Shown one piece after another: positions 43,821-51,229 of a stretch of 64,000 nt of DNA. The notes under the pieces were generated by a model that searched no databases, was not told the DNA's origin, and saw only the letters and a program-made list of their open reading frames with translations. Every line of letters starts with the position of its first letter. Positions within the stretch are counted from its first letter, which is position 1. The stretch covers positions 1 through 64,000 of the forward strand of contig CAVYPM010000002.1 of the NCBI GenBank assembly GCA_963770375.1, read 5' to 3'. This stretch comes from DASVBE01 sp963770375. Lineage in GTDB: Bacteria; Actinomycetota; Actinomycetes; Streptosporangiales; Streptosporangiaceae. A program made the position numbers and the translations under genes.

Positions 43821-45149
43821 TCAGCTCACGGCGGCCGAGCCGCCATCCCTTACCCGGCTGCGCATTTCGTCGGTGAACAGCTCGCCGGGCGGGTTTACCA
43901 GACTAGCAACCCGGAGCAAGGCAGCGGCCAGAACCGGGTCACCGGCCGCCGCTGCGTACAGCCGGCCCAGGTAGCCGGAGAAATCCGCCCGGGGGCCCGC
44001 GCAGGCCTGGCCCGGGCCGCGGGTGATCGCCCACGGCACCCTCAGCAGCCCGGCCGCGGCCGTGAAGAACCGCGGCGCCAGCTGCTGGGTGCCCTCGGCC
44101 AGCAGCCGCCGCAGCAGGGTGGCCTCCAGCGCGGCGACCGACATGCCCTGGGCGTGCACCGGGCTGAGCGAGCAGAGCGCGTCGCCGGTCACCAGGAAGC
44201 CGGCCGGGAACCGGGTCAGCTGGTCGTAGCGCCGCCAGATGCCGCGCGGGTAGCGCAGCCGCACGATCTTGCTGAGCCGGGCGGCGGTGCTGGTCACCTC
44301 GGCGACGTCGGGGCCGGGCAGCCGCCGGCTGAAGGCCAGGAGGCCCGCGTCGTCCCCCGGCGGCTCGGCGCCGCCCAGGCTGACCGTGGTGAGCACGAAC
44401 GTGCCGCCCTCCTGGGCCAGCAGCATCGCCCCGTGCGGCGAACGCGGCGAACGCGGCGAACCCGGCCCGGCGATCACCGTGCTGCCCGCCCGGCCGCCGA
44501 GCGCGCCCGGTTCCCGCCGGTAGAGCCGGCTCGCGAAGGAGGCGCCGAGCCCGCACTGCTCCTCGGCCGGCCCGTGATAGCCAAGCTCGGCCATCCACAG
44601 CGGGGCCCGCGAGCTGCGCCCGGTGGCGTCCACCACCAGGTCCGCGGGCAGCACCGAGGAGGCCGCGCCGTCCCGCCTGGGCATGATCGTCACCCCGGTG
44701 ACCCGCTGGCCGCGCCCGGCCGACGCCAGGCCCACCGCGTCGCAGCCGGCCACGATCTGCACCCCGGGCCGCGCGGCCACCCGGGTCCTGATCACTTCCT
44801 CGAGCAGCGGGCGGCTGGCGACCAGCCCGGGCAGGCCCGACGGCGCCGGGCACAGCCGGTGGCCCTCGCAGTACCAGTGCAGGTCCTGCTGGAGGTCAAC
44901 GCTCAGCGCCCCGGCCCGGACCGCCTCGTCGGTGAAGCCGGGCAGCAGATCCTCGACGGCTGCGCATCCGGCCGCCAGCAAGCTGTGCGCGTGCCGCCCC
45001 TGCGGGACACCGCGGCGGATCCCGGGGCTGGCCGGCATGACGTCCCGGTCGACCAGCGTGACCTGGTCGTAGACGTCGCTCAGTACCCGTGCCGTCAGCA
45101 GCCCGCTGATGCTGGCGCCGACGACCACGGCCCGGTTCGGTGCGTTCAT
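43821..45149 (-). CDS. FAD-dependent monooxygenase/oxidoreductase
   Basis: A 442-residue flavoprotein. The dinucleotide fold is RAVVVGASISGLLTARVL (GxSxxG variant), the second signature LVVDATGRSSRAPLW, and the ribityl-binding LVTGDALCSLSPVHAQGMSV (GD motif). It resembles squalene-epoxidase/geranylgeranyl-reductase-like hydroxylases of natural product pathways. A nine-base tandem unit (CGAACGCGG) near 44448-44470 encodes Ser-Pro-Arg repeats in a surface loop. Short direct repeats lie just beyond its stop (43758-43825). Confidence 0.85.
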   Translation of the reverse strand: MNAPNRAVVVGASISGLLTARVLSDVYDQVTLVDRDVMPASPGIRRGVPQGRHAHSLLAAGCAAVEDLLPGFTDEAVRAGALSVDLQQDLHWYCEGHRLCPAPSGLPGLVASRPLLEEVIRTRVAARPGVQIVAGCDAVGLASAGRGQRVTGVTIMPRRDGAASSVLPADLVVDATGRSSRAPLWMAELGYHGPAEEQCGLGASFASRLYRREPGALGGRAGSTVIAGPGSPRSPRSPHGAMLLAQEGGTFVLTTVSLGGAEPPGDDAGLLAFSRRLPGPDVAEVTSTAARLSKIVRLRYPRGIWRRYDQLTRFPAGFLVTGDALCSLSPVHAQGMSVAALEATLLRRLLAEGTQQLAPRFFTAAAGLLRVPWAITRGPGQACAGPRADFSGYLGRLYAAAAGDPVLAAALLRVASLVNPPGELFTDEMRSRVRDGGSAAVS

Positions 45150-45456
45150 ACCGGATACGGTCAGGCCGTCCGCTGCTCAGTCACCAGACCATTCGCTGCC
45201 CAAAACCGGTCCGATCCGGCCCCCGGGGGCAGTGCCCTTTCGGGCCAAGTCGCGCCGGCGGGTGGACCGTTTCGTAGTGATCAGGCGTCTCTGCCCGGAT
45301 AGCCGCGGCCTCCGCCGGCAATTCCCCGCGAAATGCCGGAAAGACACTGCCGGACCGTGCCCCTGGCCGGCAAGTATGTCCGCAAAGCCCCGCTGGTCGT
45401 ATCCGCCCCCGCGTGCCCTGGTCTGCGCGGCGGCAGGCAACGAAAGGACCTCAGCG
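45150..45456. other. Divergent gap between the FAD gene and the muramidase
   Basis: No gene is seen. It should hold both promoters; no clear -35/-10 pair was recognised. GAAAGGA at 45441-45447 is the muramidase ribosome site. Confidence 0.35.
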
Positions 45457-46320
45457 ATGACACTTCCTGGCGTCGACGTCGCCAGTTTTCAGGGCCTCCC
45501 GTCCCAGTGGCAGCCCATTGCGGGCGCTATCGACTGGGCCGCGGTCAAGATCACCGAGCTCCAGACCAGCGGCAACCGGTACGTGAACCCGGATGCCGCC
45601 GCGGACTGGGCCGCGCTGAAGGCCGCCAGCCGGCTGCGGATCGGGTACTTCTTCGGCCACCCGGGGACCTCCGCCACGGACACCGTGTCGCTGTTCACCA
45701 GCGAGCTTCACCAGCTCGGCCTGGCCGACAACGACGGCGTCGCGCTGGACCTCGAGGTCACCGACGGACGGACCCCGGCCCAGGTCAGCGCGTGGGCGGT
45801 GCAGGTGATGGAGGCGCTGGCCAAGCAGCTCAACCGGACGCCCGTCATCTACACGTTCCTGAGCTTCGCCGGCGCCGGCAACTGCGCGGGCCTGGGCCAC
45901 TACCCGCTGTGGATCGCGGACCCCTCCAGCCCCAAGGGCCAGCCGCGGGTGCCGCAGCCGTGGACTACCTGGACCATCCACCAGTACGTGACCGGCGGGC
46001 AGATCGACCGGGACGTGGCCAACTGGCCGACCAAGGACGCGATGGGCAAGGCCATCGGCAAGCACCAGCCGCCGCCCCCGCCGCCTCCGCCGCCCCCCAA
46101 GCCGGTCCAGCACGTCACCCAGGGCCAGCTGTCCCTCGCTGCCCTGTGCGCCAAGCACCCTGGCGTGGCCCCCGCCACGGTGCTGCGGCTCACCGCGCAG
46201 AACTCCGCCGAGGGCAAGTTCCCGCGCAACGTGTCGGACTATGTCAACGGCATTTTCCGCGGCACGATCGCGGTCACCGATCCCATGCCGGCCGGCCTGC
46301 ACCTGTGGCTGCCAGGCTGA
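45457..46320 (+). CDS. GH25-type muramidase-like protein with a proline linker and LysM-like C-terminus
   Basis: The 287-residue protein opens GVDVASFQG as in GH25 muramidases, with the strand YFFGHPGTSATDTVSLF, the acidic DGVALDLEVTDG catalytic segment and TPVIYTFLSFAGAGN. A run of about ten prolines (residues 207-216) leads to a LysM-like module QLSLAALCAKHPGVAPATVL through to AGLHLWLPG. No signal peptide is present, so export must be non-classical, phage-like or absent. GAAAGGA lies before ATG 45457, which excludes a longer start. Confidence 0.75.
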   Translation: MTLPGVDVASFQGLPSQWQPIAGAIDWAAVKITELQTSGNRYVNPDAAADWAALKAASRLRIGYFFGHPGTSATDTVSLFTSELHQLGLADNDGVALDLEVTDGRTPAQVSAWAVQVMEALAKQLNRTPVIYTFLSFAGAGNCAGLGHYPLWIADPSSPKGQPRVPQPWTTWTIHQYVTGGQIDRDVANWPTKDAMGKAIGKHQPPPPPPPPPPKPVQHVTQGQLSLAALCAKHPGVAPATVLRLTAQNSAEGKFPRNVSDYVNGIFRGTIAVTDPMPAGLHLWLPG

Positions 46321-46333
46321 ACTGCCCTTTTCC

Positions 46334-46374
46334 GCCAGCCCACCGGGCCGGGCCACCTGGCCCGGTGGGCTGGC
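46334..46374 (+). terminator. Hairpin after the muramidase gene
   Basis: A perfect 16-base stem, GCCAGCCCACCGGGCC with its complement, and a nine-base loop starts 14 bases after the stop. Confidence 0.75.
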
Positions 46375-46433
46375 GCCGGCCGGTACCAGATGCCAGGATG
46401 CGGCTGTACACGATGTCCATCCAGGGGGGTTGC

Positions 46434-46619
46434 ATGGCCGGCAAGTTCATCCTCAAAAGGGGCGCCAGCGGCAAGTACCACTTCAACCTGCACGCGGCGA
46501 ACGGCCAGATCATCGCCACCAGTGAGACGTACGAGCGCAAGCAGGCCGCGCTCAACGGCATCGCCTCCGTCAAGGCCAGCGCGGCCGAGGCCGAGATCGA
46601 CGATCAGACCGACGACTAG
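46434..46619 (+). CDS. YegP/DUF1508-family protein
   Basis: The 61-residue protein MAGKFILKRGASGKYHFNLH, with ANGQIIATSETYERKQAALN and GIASVKASAAEAEI, is a single DUF1508 repeat; E. coli YegP has two. Function unknown. Start ATG 46434 is preceded by CAGGGGGG. Confidence 0.85.
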   Translation: MAGKFILKRGASGKYHFNLHAANGQIIATSETYERKQAALNGIASVKASAAEAEIDDQTDD

Positions 46620-46657
46620 CCGCTCCGGCCTGGCCTGCCAGCGGCCGGCCGGCCAGG

Positions 46658-47503
46658 TCAGCGGCCGCCCGCGCGGCCCGGCCCGCGGCCGTTGGCGGCC
46701 CTCGTCAGGAAGCTGGCCAGCAGCACGTTGACCTCGGCGGGCCGCTCCATGTTCACCATGTGCCCGGCCCCGGGGATCAGCGTGTGCTCCGCGCCCGGGA
46801 TGCCCCGGGCCAGGGTCCCGGTCATCTCCAGGAAGCAGGGCATGTCCTGCTCGCCGGCCACCACCAGGGCCGGCATCGTGAGCCCGCCGAGCGCCTCGGC
46901 CGGCGGCCGCGGGTCCGCGGTCTCCGGGTCCTGGCCGAGCCAGTGCTGGCCCGGATAGTCGCTCACCATGACGGCCAGCCGGGCGGCCAGGTCCGGGTCG
47001 CGCCGTGCTCCCGCGAACAGCGGATGGTGAAGCCACGCCTGCTGCCCGCCGGCCACCCCGCCCGCGGTGACCTGGCGGTCGACCTCGGCGAACCCGGCCC
47101 GGCACTCGGGGTCCCACCGAACGCCGGGCAGCAGCGCATCCATCAGGACCAGCGCCCGCACCCGGTCCGGGGACTGCGCGGCCGCCTGCAGCGCCACCAG
47201 CCCGCCGAACGACAGGCCGGCCAGCGCGGCCGCGCCCGCACCCAGATGATCGAGCAGCGCGAACAGATCGTCCGCGTGCGTGTACGGCACACCCGGGTCC
47301 ATCGGCGCGCTGGCGCCGAACCCCCGCAGGTCGTACGTCACGAGGAAGAACTGCCCGGCCAGCCCGGCCTGCGGCGCCCACATCCGGCGGTCGAGCCCGA
47401 ACCCGTGCAGCAGCACCACGGCCAGCCCGTCCGCGGGTCCGGCGGTCTCGTAACGCAGCCTGGCCCCCGGCCGGTCCAGCCAGCCCTGTATCCCGGCGGT
47501 CAT
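46658..47503 (-). CDS. Alpha/beta hydrolase
   Basis: A 281-residue enzyme with VVLLHGFGLDRRMWAPQ (oxyanion), LAGLSFGGLVALQAA (nucleophile Ser), VVAGEQDMPCFLEM (acid Asp) and PGAGHMVNMERP (His). It resembles 3-oxoadipate enol-lactonase-like hydrolases, but the substrate is open. Convergent with the YegP gene. Only about 160 bases separate it from zwf upstream. Confidence 0.87.
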   Translation of the reverse strand: MTAGIQGWLDRPGARLRYETAGPADGLAVVLLHGFGLDRRMWAPQAGLAGQFFLVTYDLRGFGASAPMDPGVPYTHADDLFALLDHLGAGAAALAGLSFGGLVALQAAAQSPDRVRALVLMDALLPGVRWDPECRAGFAEVDRQVTAGGVAGGQQAWLHHPLFAGARRDPDLAARLAVMVSDYPGQHWLGQDPETADPRPPAEALGGLTMPALVVAGEQDMPCFLEMTGTLARGIPGAEHTLIPGAGHMVNMERPAEVNVLLASFLTRAANGRGPGRAGGR

Positions 47504-47593
47504 GCCCGCATTCTCCGGCCCGCGACCCGTCCGGGTCTACGACCTGGGCCGTGCGATGCCCTGCGCCCGGTAACGGCCGGGCGCAGAACGGGT

Positions 47594-47620
47594 GGCCCGC
47601 GGACCCGGAACCGTAATCCT
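47594..47620 (-). repeat. Dispersed repeat copy (AGGATTACGGTTCCGGGTCC...)
   Basis: Minus-strand copy of the 29561 repeat, sharing all but one base over about 23. It lies inside the frameshifted extension of the zwf reading frame, past the natural stop. Confidence 0.65.
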
Positions 47621-47675
47621 AAAATCACGGCCCGCGGAGGTGCTCGCCGGACCTGGGCGGGCCGGGGGCCAGGCC

Positions 47676-49096
47676 CTACTGGCCGAGCAGCCAGCGGCCG
47701 GGCGCGACCAGCTTGCGGGCCGCGGCCGGCCCCACGAGCCAGCCGGGTAGCCGGCGACCTTCGGCGGGCTGGTCAGCAGCGGCCCGGCGACCTTCCACAC
47801 CGCGGCCAGCCCGTCCGGGCGGGTGAACAGCGACCGGTCGCCGATCAGCACGTCGTGGATCAGCCGGACGTACGGCGGCAGCGGGTCCGCGCCGCGCACC
47901 CCGGACAGCGGGACCTCGGCCTGCGCCGGGGCGATGACCAGCGCCGGGCCCGGCTGCTTGGCCACCAGCGACAGGCCGATCTCGCCGTCCCCGGCCAGCG
48001 AGAACGACAGCACGTTCCCCTCGGCGGGCAGCTGCCCGGCCAGCGGTCCCGGCGGCTCCCGCAGGATCAGGCTGACCCGCTGCGCAGTCGCCGCCATCCG
48101 CTTGCCGGTGCGCAGGTAGAACGGCACGCCGCGCCACCGGGTGTTGTCGATCCACATCCGGGCCGCGACAAAGGTGTCCCGGGTCGACCCGGCGGCGATC
48201 CCGGGCACGTCCCGGTAGCCGTCGAACTGGCCGAGCACCACCTCCGCCGGGTCCAGCGGCCGGAACGAGCGGATGACCTTCTCCCTGGCCGCCTGCAGCC
48301 CGGCCGCGTCCAGGCTGGCCGGCGGCTCCATCGCCACCTCGGCCGCGACCTGGAACAGGTGGGTGACCACCATGTCCAGCACTGCGCCGGTGGCGTCGTA
48401 GAACCCGGCCCGGTCCGTGACGCCGAGCTTCTCCGGCACGTCGATCTGGACCGACTCCACGTGCTTCCGGTCCCACATCGCGTGGAACAGGCCGTTCGCG
48501 AACCGCAGCACGTGCAGGTCCTGGGTGGCCTCCTTGCCCAGGAAATGATCGATCCGGTACACCTGATCCTCGGCCAGCACCGAGTGCACCACCCGGTCAA
48601 GGGCCCGGAATCGGTCCGCCGACGTGCCGAACGGCTTCTCGTACACCACCCGCGAGCCCTTGGCCAGCCCGTGCTGGCCGAGCGCCTTGGTGAGCCCGGT
48701 GAACGCCACCGGCGGGACCGCGAAGTAGTGGACCAGCTGCGGCCGGCCGCCCAGTCTGGACTTTGCCTCGTCCAGCTCGTCCAGCAGGCTGCCCGGGTCA
48801 TCGGACTGGAACCCGCCGCCGGCGAACCGCAGCCGGCCCGCGAACTCCTCCCATGGCCCCTCGTCCGGGTGCGGCCCGAACTGGGTCAGCACGTCGTGCA
48901 CGTGCTTGCGGAAGTCCTCGTGCGCCACGTCCCCGCGGCCGTTGCCCACCAGCAGCCAGTCCCTGGGCAGCAGTCCCTCGATCGCCAGCCGGTAGAAGGC
49001 CGGCAGAACCAGCCGCTTAGCCAGGTCACCGGTCGCGCCGAACAGCACGAACACGGTTGGCCCCGGATCGCCGCCGGAAGGTTTCACGTGAATCAC
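47676..49096 (-). CDS. zwf: Glucose-6-phosphate 1-dehydrogenase with a C-terminal frameshift
   Basis: The protein has FVLFGATGDLAKRLVLPAFY (NADP fold), VYRIDHFLGKEATQDLHVLR (active-site signature with catalytic His), RWRGVPFYLRTGKRM and FTRPDGLAAVWKVAGPLL. It makes 6-phosphogluconolactone and NADPH. Near 47739 a missing G in a GGGG run shifts the frame; adding it back gives the normal end PAAARKLVAPGRWLLGQ and a stop at 47676. As read, the frame runs on to 47537 with an unrelated tail. The last 20 residues are likely affected only, so activity may persist. Confidence 0.9.
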
Positions 49097-49177
49097 CCCG
49101 CCTTGGTGAGGTCCGCCCGCCGTGTCCTGCCCGGTCCGCGCCCAGGCTAAGCCGCCGCGGTACTCCGGGCTGCCGCT

Positions 49178-51052
49178 TTACCTGTCCTGGAGGCGCTCAG
49201 CGAGGATGCGTGACAGTTCGGCGGCGACCGCGGGCTGGCTCACCAGCCACTGGAAATCGGCGGTGCTCAGCCGCAGCAGCCGCCCGGCCTCGGCGCAGGT
49301 CACAGTGGCCGTCCTGGCGTAGCCGTAACCGCCGCCCCAGTCCCGCGCGGCCAGCTCGCCGAAGTGGTCGCCCGGGCCGCTGGTCCTGATCAGCCGCCCG
49401 TCGATGGCCACCTCGAACCGCCCGGCCAGGATCAGGTAGAACGACCGGTCCGCGTCCCACCGGCGGATCACCTCCGCGCCTGCTGGCGTGTCGACGGTCG
49501 TCGCGCGTGCCCTGACCTCGGCCAGCACCGGATCCGGCAGCCCGGCCAGCAGCGGTGCGGCGCGCAGCACGGCGGCGTCCGGGTCGGCCACCGCCTCGGA
49601 CCGACCGGTGACGTTCGCCCCGCGCCCGGGGCGTTCGCCGGCTGGCCGCGGCGCCGGCGCATCGCCGAAATGCGCGATGACGGACCGTACGTCAGCTTCG
49701 GTGCTCGTTGGATTGAGTACGCATAGCCGGATCGCGTGCCGCCCGGCCAGGCGGGTGCTCGACACCAGAGCCTGACCGGTCCGCTCCAGCGCGTCGATCA
49801 GTTCCAGGCCGCGGCGCTCGGTTTCGGCTTCGTCGCAGCCCGGCCACTCCCGGCGGAAGCAGATGATGCCGAGCTCCGCTGGGGCCAGCAAGGTCAGGTG
49901 CGGGTGCTCGCGGACCAGGGACCCGGCCAGCCCGGCCAGGTCCAGGCCGGTCTGGAGAGCCGAGCGGAACGCGGCCACGCCGAACGTCTGCACCGACATC
50001 CACACCTTGAGCGCGCGGAACCCGCGGGACAGCTGCAGGCCGCGGTCCGCGAGGTTGACCTCGCCGTCCCCGCGGGCGCCGAGGTCGTCCAGGTAGTCCG
50101 GGTGGATGGCGAACGTCCGCTCCAGCAGCGTCCCGTCGCGGACCAGCACGCTGCCGCACTCCATCGGCTGGAACAGCCACTTGTGCGGGTCCAGCGTGAC
50201 CGAGTCGGCCCGGTCCAGGCCGGCCAGCAGGGCGCGGCCCTTGGCGGTGAGGGCGGCGAACCCGCCGTAGGCGGCGTCCACGTGCAGCCACAGCCGCTCC
50301 GCGGCGCACACGTCGGCCAGCCGGTCCAGCGGGTCGACGGCGCCGGTGTTGGTGGACCCGGCGCTGGCGCACAAGGCGAACGGCACCCGCCCGCTGTCCC
50401 GGTCCCGGCGGACCGCGGCGGCGACGGTCTCCGGCGCCAGCCTCCAGCGCCCGTCGGTGGGCAGCACCCGGACCTGGCCGGCCGCCAGGCCCATCGCCCG
50501 GGCCGTCCGGGCCAGCGAGGAATGCGCCTGGTCAGAGACGTACAGCACGCTGTCCGCGGACGGCCCGCCGGCTGCCTCACGGGCGACGAGCAAGGCGGTC
50601 AGGTTGGCCGCCGAACCGCCGGTGACCAGCAGCCCCGCTGTTCCCGGCGGCAGCCCCAGCCAGCCGCGGAACCAGTCGATGACCTCGAGCTCGACCTGGG
50701 TCGGCCCGGCCGACTCCATCCACGCCCCGCAGTACGGGTTGGCCGCCGCCGCGGTCAGCTCCGCCAGCGCGGCCGGCCAGCTGGTAAAGCTCGGCACGAA
50801 CGCGAAGTACCCCGGATGATCCGTCCGGCTGGTGAACGGCAGCACGTCCCTCATCACCCGTTCCAGGACGGCCGCATACCCGGCCGGCTCCTCGGGCGGC
50901 CCGCCGCCGAGCCTCGCCCGCATCTCCGCCGGCTCCGCCCGCCTGACCACCGGATCCGCGCCCGGCTCCGCCATCCGGGCCACCAGCGCATCCACGGTCG
51001 CGTACCCGGCCTGCCGCATAGCCTCGGCATCCATCCCCAGCGGGTGATTCAC
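49178..51052 (-). CDS. Group II PLP-dependent decarboxylase fused to a cyclic-nucleotide-binding domain
   Basis: About 624 residues. The first 450 form an aromatic/glutamate decarboxylase-type enzyme: GLLVTGGSAANLTALLVARE, LWLHVDAAYGGFAAL (Asp to the pyridine N), and SVTLDPHKWLFQPMECGSVL (PLP Lys). The last 150 form a CRP-like cNMP-binding domain: LLAGLPDPVLAEVRARATTV, SFYLILAGRFEVAIDG and GPGDHFGELAARDWGG, the phosphate-binding cassette. No DNA-binding HTH follows. GTG 51052 is chosen because GAGGGGGC precedes it. Divergent from a cyclase gene, which could supply the ligand. Substrate unknown. Confidence 0.87.
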   Translation of the reverse strand: MNHPLGMDAEAMRQAGYATVDALVARMAEPGADPVVRRAEPAEMRARLGGGPPEEPAGYAAVLERVMRDVLPFTSRTDHPGYFAFVPSFTSWPAALAELTAAAANPYCGAWMESAGPTQVELEVIDWFRGWLGLPPGTAGLLVTGGSAANLTALLVAREAAGGPSADSVLYVSDQAHSSLARTARAMGLAAGQVRVLPTDGRWRLAPETVAAAVRRDRDSGRVPFALCASAGSTNTGAVDPLDRLADVCAAERLWLHVDAAYGGFAALTAKGRALLAGLDRADSVTLDPHKWLFQPMECGSVLVRDGTLLERTFAIHPDYLDDLGARGDGEVNLADRGLQLSRGFRALKVWMSVQTFGVAAFRSALQTGLDLAGLAGSLVREHPHLTLLAPAELGIICFRREWPGCDEAETERRGLELIDALERTGQALVSSTRLAGRHAIRLCVLNPTSTEADVRSVIAHFGDAPAPRPAGERPGRGANVTGRSEAVADPDAAVLRAAPLLAGLPDPVLAEVRARATTVDTPAGAEVIRRWDADRSFYLILAGRFEVAIDGRLIRTSGPGDHFGELAARDWGGGYGYARTATVTCAEAGRLLRLSTADFQWLVSQPAVAAELSRILAERLQDR

Positions 51053-51229
51053 CGCCGCCCCCTCAACATCGGTGCCAATCCGGCCCAGCATCCCAGCTCC
51101 CCGCAAGATCCACCGACCAAGTGGCCACCCCGCCGCCTCAGATACATCCAGCTCACGTGGCTCTCAGCGGGACCACTCGCGGGGGAAGAAGCCGATGTCG
51201 TCGGCTTGAGGGTTAGTAATAATCGAAAC

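Noticed and set aside
43758..43825. Possible CRISPR-like short repeats (GTTGGCGGTCAGCGCG units)
   Set aside because: Two or three short, irregular repeats with no constant spacers; simple local duplication.
44448..44470. Nine-base tandem units in the FAD gene as a regulatory repeat
   Set aside because: They lie within the coding frame and encode Ser-Pro-Arg repeats; ordinary slippage.
49736..51229. 500-residue N-terminal extension of the cyclase protein
   Set aside because: The segment is antisense to the decarboxylase and has no recognisable domain. The cyclase family begins about at 51230.
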